Shown piece by piece: positions 1-10,750 of a stretch of DNA of 64,000 bases (position 1 is its first letter; every line of letters starts with the position of its first letter). Under the pieces are notes generated by a model. That model worked only from the letters and a program-made list of their open reading frames with translations. It did no database searches and had not been told where the DNA came from. This DNA comes from Caenorhabditis remanei (lineage: Eukaryota; Nematoda; Chromadorea; Rhabditida; Rhabditidae). The stretch covers positions 10,893,717 to 10,957,716 of the forward strand of contig NC_071330.1 in assembly GCF_010183535.1 (NCBI RefSeq), in the 5' to 3' direction. A program made the position numbers and the translations under genes.

Positions 1-1207
<1,207 letters not shown>

Positions 1208-1313
1208 TTCAATTCACCCAACTTGTTTCTCCCCGATCTCTGTTCAATTCAAATAACCCTTATTTATTCCGTATTCCTCTTGGAATAGATGTATTTTTTG
1301 TGAACGAGCTCTG

Positions 1314-1319
1314 AATAAA
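1314..1319 (+). promoter_or_regulatory. Poly(A) signal of the polyubiquitin gene
   Basis: AATAAA lies 107 bases after the stop codon of the polyubiquitin gene, in a T-rich 3' UTR. Confidence 0.75.
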
Positions 1320-1337
1320 GTAATTTCTGTAAACCTG

Positions 1338-1343
1338 TTTATT
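1338..1343 (-). promoter_or_regulatory. Poly(A) signal of the CDK5RAP1-like gene
   Basis: AATAAA on the minus strand (TTTATT on plus), 55 bases past the stop of the CDK5RAP1-like gene. It faces the polyubiquitin signal only 18 bases away, so the two mRNAs end tail to tail. Confidence 0.65.
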
Positions 1344-1397
1344 TCAACAATAACAATAATGAAAAAAACCTAGAACAATTAACTACAATGAAAACAA

Positions 1398-3409
1398 TTA
1401 TAGGTCCGTTTCTCTGATGAATTCGGCTTTCAAGGTCTGCGAGTTGGCTTCAGTGATTAGAACTTTGGCATATTGTCCGGGATTCAATTGAGACTTTGAA
1501 TTATCGAACACCGCTTTCACCCCACCATCAGTTCGTCCATGTGAAAATGCAACATCTCTTTTCGATTTCTGAAAAATAGCTTTAATTTATCAGATTAGAG
1601 ATCAATGTGGCATACTCCTTCCAGTAACACTGTCTGCTCTGTTCCAATAAGTTTCTGATTCAATTTCATTGCTTCTTCTCGGAAAACTGTAGTCGAATCC
1701 AAATGTCTTCGTGCCTTAACATTTTCAGGAACGTCATCGGTAAGCCTATGGTGAGCTCGGGTTTTCTGAAAAAGTTTTCTTAAAGGATACACCAAACAGA
1801 ATACTGTCTCACTCCTCTCATACTGTAAGGAAATACGAAGCAGAACGAATATCCAACTTCTCGAATCAAGGAAAGTGTATTTTGATGAGCTTCTTCGGTT
1901 TCTCCACAGAATCCGGCAATGAAGTCGCTAGTGAGTGAAACATCTGAAATATGATTGATTCAGTTGAAGATAAACGCCGACTTACTTGGCAGAATTATCC
2001 GTATATCATCGACTAGTCGTAAATATAAATCTCTTGAATATCCTCTTCCCATTCGATCCAATGTCTCATCGTCTCCACTTTGTGCTGGAAGATGTAGCTG
2101 TTTGCATAGATTCGTACGTGACGCGATAAACTCGATTAGCTGAAAAGAGAACGTAGAAACTGCATTATATCTGTATTCTTACCTGCATCGGGAAATCTTT
2201 CGGATGTGGAGACGTGAAACGGAACCGAACATCTGGAGCAGCATCTGCTACTTTTTCAAGAAGACTCGTGAATGTCAAACCTCCGCTTTTCGGTCTGAAA
2301 TTTGAAAATGCTGATTTCATTGGCATCAAATATATTCACTTATAGACAGTTTTGAATCCAGGAACTCTATCTTCGGTTGTAGACGGATTCATAGGGAAAT
2401 CCATAGATGTCATATCTCGATAACTATTGACATTCTGGCCCAGCAGAGTAATTTGTTTGTATCCTTGGTCTCGTAATCTTCGTACTTCTTCAACAATCGA
2501 ATCAATCGGACGACTTCTTTCTCTTCCTCTGGTAAACGGAACGACACAGTAAGTGCACATATTGTCACATCCACGCATAATCGAGCTGAAAATTAAATAG
2601 TGATTAGAGAAGACGGAAACCCGCGAAAATACTCACATAAAAGCAGTTCTTGATTCAGCATCGACACGAATTGGTTGAACATCTGCATATGTTTCATCAA
2701 GAGACAGTTGGACGTTGATAGCATTTGAACCACCGGAAGCAACGGCGACTAGTCGTGGAAGGTCTCGATATGAGTCAGGCCCTTAAATAGTTCTGATACT
2801 TGTAAAGTGCTCAGTCGGATAATTGACAAACCTGCGACAATATTCACAAGATTCCGCTTCTCCAACAAGTCATGCCGAACTCTTTCTGCCATGCAACCTG
2901 TAAGATATGAGATCTTTGCATTTATCAGAACGAAAAACAAACCCAGTACTCCAACGATCTGCCTCTTGTTCACTGAATTCGATCGTATCAATTTCAATTG
3001 ATTCCAAACTTTCTTCTCTGCTCCATCTCTAATTGAACATGTCATTAAAAGAACAATATCTGCTTTTTCTTTTTGGTCGCTTTCAACGAATCCATATTGT
3101 GACATTATAGATCGAACAATTTCCATGTCACTGACATTCATTTGACATCCATATGTCACATAACAAACTGTTTTTTCCATTTCCATTCAAATCCTCCGGA
3201 CTCAAATACTCTTTTGTGTCTTCAATTGATGGAATAATCGATTTTTGTCGTTGTTTTTTGGTTCCTTCTCGAATGAAATCTGATAATTGGAGACCATCTG
3301 ATGGAATAGCTCGTTTTGGTTTCATAGAAGAAGAAGTACTGCAACCGGAATGAGCTCGAGTAAACGTGGAGCATGCGCCTACCCCCCGAAGCCACCATTG
3401 GCGGAGCAT
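1398..3409 (-). CDS. CDK5RAP1/MiaB-like tRNA methylthiotransferase, with an apparent frameshift
   Basis: Radical-SAM methylthiotransferase family, which adds 2-methylthio to A37 of mitochondrial tRNAs. Exons on minus: 3409-2943, 2897-2832, 2781-2637, 2585-2340, 2294-2183, 2139-1986, 1943-1813, 1765-1616, 1568-1398. The basic, Arg/Ser-rich N-terminus ([20 protein letters not shown]) fits a mitochondrial presequence. The N-terminal cluster domain starts at [11 protein letters not shown], and the radical-SAM CxxxCxxC is in [14 protein letters not shown]-like C-terminus ends in [14 protein letters not shown]. Summed exons give 1642 bases, one more than a multiple of three: the frame breaks at an A6 run (3171-3176) between LNGNGK and TVCYV; without one A the product would be 546 residues. 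A TTTAG acceptor ends one base before the ATG, and the gene lies ~290 bases after the folylpolyglutamate synthase stop, so it is probably an SL2-spliced downstream operon gene. Probably F25B5.5. Confidence 0.9.
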
Positions 3410-3410
3410 T

Positions 3411-3412
3411 CT
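3411..3412 (-). promoter_or_regulatory. Probable SL trans-splice acceptor of the CDK5RAP1-like gene
   Basis: The minus strand reads CACTTTAG just before the AATG start at 3410-3407, with no in-frame coding exon upstream. It sits ~105 bases downstream of the AATAAA of the preceding same-strand gene, the spacing expected for SL2 acceptance in a C. elegans operon. Confidence 0.55.
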
Positions 3413-3515
3413 AAAGTGAAGAAGATTTAGAAAGTTCGGTTTTGTTTGTTGCAAGTATCTGATGTAAATCTACTGATCGATATTCAAATAAGAATAACAT
3501 ATATTAATCAACAGG

Positions 3516-3521
3516 TTTATT
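3516..3521 (-). promoter_or_regulatory. Poly(A) signal of folylpolyglutamate synthase (internal to the operon)
   Basis: AATAAA on the minus strand (TTTATT on plus) about 180 bases after the stop at 3700. Confidence 0.6.
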
Positions 3522-3699
3522 TAATTTGTATGTTGAGCAAGTGATCGGGAAGACATGTTTTTGGAATTTAGAAAACACAGAAGGCAGAACCAGAAAAAAT
3601 GAGGAAATGCAGTTAAAAACTAGAAAATTGAGAAACAAACTACAATTTGATATTTACAAAACAAAAAAACAGTAGAAGGAAATAACGGAAACAAGGAAT

Positions 3700-5534
3700 T
3701 CATACTACTGTTTGGTGGGTTTTAGTGGAAATTAGGTTGAGAACTCCTCCCACAAGATGAAGACTTCCAGTAACAAGAACGAGAATCTCTTGTGAAGAAG
3801 ATTCGGTTTCAATATAATCAAATGCAGCCGAAATGCAATCGAACACCTTCATTTTATCTTTTGTGATTCTATTCGGATCATCCATAGATTCTTTCCATGA
3901 TTCCACACATTGAAGAGCTTTTTCCATTTGTTCATCTCGAGATGCATTCAGATTTGTTGAATCTGCCGATTTATCTACACTCGAATATAGTTGAGTGGGG
4001 CATGACACGATTTGATCGATGCCGAGAGGCTGAAAATGAAATTTTTTCGATGTTTTTATTTTTTTGAAACCGAACCTTCAAGTATTGAATCAGTGTAGAT
4101 GGGGATCTATCAGCTGTACATTGAAACAACATAATCTTCTTTACGTTCTCTTTCTTCAGAAGAGTAATTTCTTCTGATGCCCATTCTGCACAAGCCTCCA
4201 TACTTTTTGGAGTATGTGCTCCATCCAGAAGATACGTGATTTTTTTATCGGTACTGATCACTTGACTTCTTCCCGGCCAACGACACGATTCTATGGCGTC
4301 ACACATCCACGAAGGAATATCAAATCCTTTCCCAATTTTCGTTGAAAGAGATACTCCTGGAAGTGGAAAATGACATTTTTCAGCCCATGTTTTAACGAGT
4401 TGGAAGGATAAAGAGATGTTGGAAAATTGATGAAGTCCTCTTATGCCTGGAGAAATCGGTCGAGAGAAATGATAAGCGGATACTGGTGGAGCCTCAGCAA
4501 GTGGAGTCGATTTGGATTTCGCTCGGGAAATGAGAACCTGAAAATGTTAAATAGACAACGTATATATTTCAGTGATTGAATAAACAAAAAATAAAACTAC
4601 GTGTTAAAAAGATTCGATATCAGAATCAAACAATGAGAAGTATTCTTTTCGTACATTTTTCGTAATTTACTAGAAACGCCTTTTACAAAATGTTTGGTAA
4701 GTGACTTACTTCCTCTGCTTCAGGATTAGTTGGTGAATAAATCGCAGGTACATCCTTCTTGAAAATTCCTGCTTTATGCCACGCGATTTCTGATAGCTTT
4801 GACCCGAGAATAGAAATATGATCATAGTCAAGAGTTGTGACTCCGCAAACTTTCGGATGCTCGATGACATTCGTACAATCATATTCTCCACCAATCCCTA
4901 CTTCCAGTATCACAACTTGAACGCCTAATTTGATGAAGATTCGAAATGCAAGAAGTGTTAAGAACTTGAAGTAGGCTGGCATGTTTTCACTATGTTCCTG
5001 ACTGATAATGTCGTATACTGAAAACAAAATTATTCGTCGTAGACCATTTCTAAAATCCCTAAACTCACCGTGGAAAAACTCTTCAGCAAACGTCTCTTCA
5101 TCCACCGGCTCTCCATTTATCCGAATTCGCTCTCTCACATGAACTAGATGTGGGGATGTATAAAGTCCTGTCTTGAGTCCTTGTTTCCTCAGAATAGCTT
5201 CAGTATACGCGCAAGTGCTTCCCTTTCCTTTAGTCCCGCTCACATGAATGATGTTCAAAGATTCAAGATTCTTCTCCGAAACTTTTAAAGATTCTAGATA
5301 CTTTCTGCATTGTGGAAGATTCATTGTCTGCAGATTCTCTCTTTGTTCCCGTAACTTCTTGATCGTAGCCGCATTTGACTGAAGACTATTTAGAAGACGT
5401 ACGGATTCTTCATAACGAGATACAGAAGACGATGTTGCGCTTCCAGATGTCATTCTAAATTGGTTAACACAGCAAGCTATTGGATATGTTGATGGGCGGA
5501 GTAGTCTGTTAGTTTGAGGGAAAGATCGCATCAT
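3700..5534 (-). CDS. Folylpolyglutamate synthase (FPGS)
   Basis: ATP-dependent addition of glutamates to folates, which retains them in cytosol and mitochondria. Exons on minus: 5534-5069, 5017-4710, 4537-4076, 4029-3700, total 1566 bases, 521 residues. The ATP-binding loop GTKGKGS (HVSGTKGKGSTCAY) is near residue 110, followed by LYTSPHLVHVRERIRING. Also visible are the central EVGIGGEYDCTNVI with LDYDHISILG, and the C-terminal domain LLDGAHTPKSMEACAEW. Length and motif order fit eukaryotic FPGS. The first ATG is followed by MMRSFPQTNRLLRP, a plausible mitochondrial leader; a second Met (FRMTSGSATSS, residue 28) could start a cytosolic form. It is the upstream gene of the operon-like pair, and its 5' end diverges from the 5'-nucleotidase. 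Probably F25B5.6. Confidence 0.93.
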
Positions 5535-6313
5535 TTTGAAATATTGTGGTTTGGATGAAAAGTTTTTATACGTAGAAGTTTAATTTTCATGCATCATGCT
5601 GTTAGCTAATTGTCAATTTATTGTGAAAAACTATTTAAAACCCTATCAAAAAAATAGTTGATAAGGTTTTGTCTGCATTTTGACGTGAGAGTGTGTACAT
5701 ACTTTGCGCGTGAAAGAAAAAAAATTCATAGAACAACCACTTCGATTTTTCGTCTTTTCCGGTCAACTCGCGCACTATATCAAAATTTTGTTCTAAATTC
5801 CAAATTCTAGTGCAATTTTCCAATCGAATGAGTGCAAAACCAATAGAAATAGAAGAAAAATGAACTAACTAACCTATGTTGTAGACAATGAGAAAAGCGA
5901 GAACTGATACCAGTGGAACTAATACGGTTAATGATACGCATTGAGGGCACTGATTCATATGATAATGTGACATAGATCGATCATAGATCGTTAATGGATG
6001 TGTCCGCGGGGGGACATAATTTACTGATCTTCACTTCCTCCGCTGTTGTCTGTTTGTTCAGTTCAGAACCCTCTCAGCTGTCTATCTCTTTCTCTATGTT
6101 CCATCACTAGACGTCATATGCTGCCAAGTTCCTCTCCTTTTTTCTTTTTGGTTCAGTTGTTTTTCTTTCAGATTGATTCGTTTCTTTCTCCTTTGAACGA
6201 TTTACTTCTTTGTTTCAGGCCTTTTGAACGGGTCGATGAGTCGAGTTGCAAGGTTAGGAAGGTGTCTTTTTGTGAACGGAAGGCGATTCGAAAGTCGTCA
6301 ATCAATTTTACAG
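5535..6313. other. Divergent intergenic/promoter region
   Basis: About 0.8 kb between the divergent FPGS and 5'-nucleotidase starts. It is AT-rich with T/C-rich tracts on plus around 6.05-6.25 kb and a perfect palindrome gatcgatcatagatcg-like cluster near 5975-5990. No coding pattern is seen. Confidence 0.5.
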
Positions 6314-9300
6314 ATGCAAGGTAAGATTTTGGTTAGAGATTTAAAGATGTTAGGCAATCTAAAAACTTTTCAATCCTGATCATGTAGTAGTGAAAGTGAA
6401 ATGACAAGGTTACAAATTATGTCTGATCTGGTGTAAAGGTCAAAATCCAATTTAAAACTGACAGCCTTGTCTTGAAATTTCAAATAATTTCGAGGAAATT
6501 AAATATTCTTCATGACTTATTTTATCAGACTGACATTATAGAGGATCGTTAAAAAGTTATAGCTAGTTACTGAATACGATAAGAAAGTTGCATAAAACCC
6601 AAGTTGATCTCTGTGTCAAGATGCGTCTCGTGGTCTTCAAGCTCACACCACTTGTCTCAATTACTTCACGTGGTCTTCTTTTCGTTAAACTTCTCGATTA
6701 AATAATCTAAAATACGTTTTTTGAACAATCGGTTGCGGCGGTTTTCAGGCACATTTCCGTGAAAACATCAACAGCAAAAACCTGTTATTTTGAAGTCACC
6801 AAACATCAGTTCTCTTTTGAATCTCTTTTCGGAACCATCCAAAAGTAATATACTCCTGAATATTTAGTACTGTAGGTTAATTTGTGAATATGGTCCATTT
6901 CTACAAGTTTTTCGAAAATGAATCGCTTTTCGAGTTGAACTTGAGACCATCTGAAAATCATTCGTAGAGCCTATAATTATTTTTTTCTCATAAATATTTA
7001 AGAATATCCGACTTTTGAACTCGAGAAGTTCCGATTTTCTAACTTTGATCTCGCTTTGATCTCGTTATCTCAAGACTAGAAACCAAATAACTCTTGCTCG
7101 TTTCTCTTATTCTTCTTTCTTTTTTCCTTTTTTTTGCTCAACAAGTATCTATCGGCTGATCCATGTCCTTCCTTTTCTTCCTCCTCTTTTTTTCTGCGAC
7201 TCTGAAGCTCTTCGTTTTCTTTCTTTTTCATATTTTCTCTGCAACTACAACACGTTCTTCACTATTTCTTTTCGGACCTCATGCCCTCCATTTGACACAT
7301 CGCTGCTCTCTTTTTCGTTTTACGTATTTCCTCCAAAAAATATATTCTCTTTTCGACGTCCCGCCGCTACTGCTTCCTCGTCGAAACACGTCAAAACATG
7401 TCGACGGGAATTTCAACAATTCAAGGTTAGTAAACGAGTTCAAATAAGAAGCAATCTAATGGAATATACGGTCGAACGAAACGGTATCCGATTCCAGATG
7501 ACGTCGGCTTGTCGTCTTCAGAAGTGGACAGTATTCTCACAGTATTTAAGAGCGTATGTTCATTTTCATTCAGCACTGTTTGAAGTCCGTTACATAATTT
7601 GATAATTTTATATTTCTGGCGTCGTAACCTCCGTTTTTCCAAAAGATTAGAGCCGCAGACGTATTTATTTCTTAGTCAAATTCTTCTAATGGGACAATTT
7701 ATCTCGTTTCTTGCGTATGAATCTAATGATATTCGATGTAAGTTTTCTTTTGAATCTCTTGGTTTTTGAACCTACATCATCGATAACGCCCAACTGAATA
7801 ATTAAAGTCTTCATCTTTCTTATACTATAAATAATCGCATTCGTGAGATCTGCTCCAGATGACTCACCTCCACTAATCTGTATCTATCTCCATTTTCTGC
7901 AACCATCTGACACGTTGATTCCGTCCGCATTGAAACTGTAATTTTGATAATCGTAAAATATTTGAAAGTGGTTATCAATTGAATTTTATTGCTCCCGCCT
8001 CTGAATTCTAACTCTCTTTGTCTGCACTTCTCTACCAAAAATGGATATTATCAGTTCGTACGTCACAGAAGAAACTGACAGAACAAAGAGCTCAATCGTA
8101 AAATCTGTCCGATAAAGTGCCCTTCGCCCATTTTGTGGCGACGAAAAAGTACAGTGGCTCTCTCTTATCATAAAATCTTCCCTCTTATCAGTTTTAATTT
8201 ATATTCGATGCCCTGTCTACGATCTGAATAAAAGGACTCGAGCGGCGACCAGTTACCATCTCATTCGGAATAGTTTTTCTTTGCCGAAAAGCTTACTGTC
8301 TCCTCACTGACATGACAGCCAGGGCATGCCGGTACCAAACTTCCAGTTTTATTAACCTCTATCTATCCCCTCTCTTTTCTTCAATTACACTTTTGTCAGT
8401 GACAACAGTTAGATCGTCAGAGATACTGTCGAAATGAAAGACATAAATCTTCACTTTTTTATTCTTCTCGCGGCAACGATAGGAGGGGAACGCTGCAATG
8501 GGCGGAGCCTAAGAGAACTATAAAGTTCTCGAGATTCGAAACAAAAACTCTTTTCTTCTCCCTTTTTTCGTAGATCGTTTTATTTGCCTTTTCGTTCTTC
8601 GCAAAAGAGAGAATCTCGTGATTCTTTTATGTTTCTCTCACCTTCTACGACTTTTCAATAACTTTTCGGTTTCGAAAAGATGTATAGATCACCTCGTGAT
8701 AGCTTATCTTTAAAGAAATAGATCACAAATGACTCGAATTTTCATGAGTTTAATTGTTCGACCTTGTTGACCTCCAAATCGAAATCACGTGCCTCCTCAT
8801 CTTCACGCCTACTGTCCACTTGTCTCGAGTTCTTGTACTTTTCTCTTTTTTCTTTCAATCCAACTTCTCCCGATTGTCCACTTTTAATGCATTTCAATAG
8901 ACGAGACCACTTGAAAAAAGTTATATTAGGGGTCTTCACCAATTTGGTTAGTATTTATAGAAACGTTGATTTTCGAAATTCTCACATCTTCCTCGTATTT
9001 TCGAAATCTATTTATAAAAATTGGACTATGAATTCTCCCAACTCAAGTAAGTAAACACTTCAGCTTATCAATGAACCGTTCTTCTTTTTTTCACTTATCA
9101 ACCGTAATTCTTATCTTTGTCTGTTTTCAGCCGAGACACTCACCGATTCACCACTGTCCACGTCACTGGAACCACCACAGTTCAGCATGTTCAAAGCCAC
9201 TGAAATCGCCGCAGCAGCAGCTGCATGTGCTGAAGCCGAATGCTACGAACAGCTCGAACAATTGAAGAAAACCGAAGTCGTCCCACTTCTCATGGAATGG

Positions 9301-10233
9301 TTTGTACAACAACAACAGATTATTTGTGCCAATCCAACTGAAGTGGCTGCAAAACTCCGCAAGATGGTCGCTGGTGGAGCTAGAAAGACAGTAGTGATCA
9401 GTGATTTCGACTACACTCTTTCTCGTTTTGCAAATGAGAAAGGAGAACGTCTCTCGACTACTCACGGAGTTTTCGACGACAATGTGATGCGGCTGAATCC
9501 GGCTCTCGGACAGCAGTTCGTGGATTTGAAGAACAAGTATTATCCGATTGAGTTCTGCCCAATATTGACTCAGGAGGAGAAGATTCCTCATATGGAAAAG
9601 TGGTGGGGAACATCTCATTCATTGATTGTCAATGAGAAATTCTCAAAGAACACAATCGAAGATTTCGTTCGTCAATCGAGAATAGTTTTCAAGGATGGAG
9701 CCGAGGATTTCATTCAATCACTCGATGCACACAACATTCCACTCGTCATTTTTAGTGCTGGAATCGGAAACATCATTGAGTATTTCTTGGAGCAGAAACT
9801 CGGAGCAATTCCACGTAACACTCACTTCATTTCCAACATGATTCTTTTCGACGAGGAGGAGAAGGCTTGCGCATTCTCGGAGCCATTAATTCATACATTC
9901 TGTAAGAATTCGTCTGTAATTCAAAAAGAGACCTCGTTCTTCCACGAAATCAATGGAAGAGTCAATGTCATTCTTCTCGGAGATTCGATGGGAGATATTC
10001 ATATGGATGTTGGAGTTGAACGTGATGGACCAACTCTCAAAGTTGGATATTATAATGGATCGGTTAGTTTCTTGAATTAAATAAATCAAAATGAAATGAA
10101 TTATTTTATTTTTCAGCTCGACGACACCGCCGCTCTCAAGCACTACGAAGAAGTCTACGATATTGTGCTGATCCACGATCCAACTTTGGATGTCGCTCAA
10201 AAGATTGTCGATATGATCAACTCTACTCACTAA
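6314..10233 (+). CDS. Cytosolic 5'-nucleotidase III-like (pyrimidine 5'-nucleotidase), alternative first exons
   Basis: HAD-superfamily enzyme dephosphorylating pyrimidine nucleoside monophosphates. The common body is exons 9131-10062 and 10117-10233. A first exon at 9028-9046 (MNSPNS) joins in frame and gives 355 residues. Two other start exons end in phase-compatible donors: 7398-7425 (MSTGISTIQ) and 6314-6320 (MQ), each completing an Ala codon with the shared exon. Motif I is ISDFDYTLSRF (nucleophile and acid/base Asp near residues 98 and 100 of the 9028 form). Motif II lies in LVIFSAGIG, and the C-terminal acidic motif is LLGDSMGDIHMD. NT5C3 proteins are ~290-340 residues, so length fits. 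The enzyme body could also start at Met 9187. The 3' end faces the NONO gene tail to tail. Probably F25B5.3; the family is secure, the 6314 start is weak. Confidence 0.9.
6321..7397 (+). other. 5' intron/promoter stretch of the 5'-nucleotidase gene
   Basis: About 1.1 kb with T/C-rich tracts near 7.10-7.25 kb and no sustained coding frame. It probably serves as first intron for the 6314 start and as promoter for the 7398 start. Confidence 0.45.
7426..9027 (+). other. 5' intron/promoter stretch of the 5'-nucleotidase gene
   Basis: About 1.6 kb without a supported exon. Short frames are present but lack splice-consistent continuity. It holds CT-rich tracts (8540-8640) as seen in C. elegans promoters. 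Confidence 0.45.
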
Positions 10234-10548
10234 ATTCCACATCTTCTAACTTTTCTGCTCTTGTTTCTTCTAATTTTCATGTTCTATTCCCCCAAATTCC
10301 TGTCTCGCTGGCGAGTGAAACAGTCATCCACTACTAAACACATTGTTTTATCCAATTTCTATCTGCAATTATTCGTGAATGCTTTTTGAAATTCAACACC
10401 CGCCTTCTGTCACCGGTCGTATTGCTTTGTATCCCCTTGCTTTTCTTCCACAAAAAACCCGATTCAAAACTTTACTAATCCCCGTTTACATTTGACCTTT
10501 AAAAGGTTCTACTCGCTAGTTTTGTATGTATAGATGGTAAATGAAGAG

Positions 10549-10554
10549 AATAAA
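10549..10554 (+). promoter_or_regulatory. Poly(A) signal of the 5'-nucleotidase gene
   Basis: AATAAA 316 bases after the stop at 10233; the next bases already contain the opposing signal. Confidence 0.65.
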
Positions 10555-10559
10555 ATCTT

Positions 10560-10565
10560 TTTATT
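10560..10565 (-). promoter_or_regulatory. Poly(A) signal of the NONO gene
   Basis: TTTATT on plus (AATAAA on minus), 185 bases past the NONO stop and 5 bases from the opposing 5'-nucleotidase signal, so the two 3' UTRs must meet or overlap. Confidence 0.55.
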
Positions 10566-10750
10566 GATCAGATTTTTTGGTTGAAATACATAGGAAACAG
10601 TTTGACATATGAGATCCAAAGTGGAAATTAACACCACTTCGAGACTATTGATGGTTATTAGAAATAGTTAAAACATTTTGAAAAATAAAAATAAAATGAA
10701 AGCGGTACTAATTTATGTGTATTACAGGTTTAGTTTAGAATGCATTCGAT

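Noticed and set aside
3128..3186. Start of the CDK5RAP1-like protein at the Met just after the A6 run
   Set aside because: Upstream frame ([10 protein letters not shown]) is family-like and preceded by a leader and a trans-splice acceptor, so the upstream start is preferred; kept only as an alternative.
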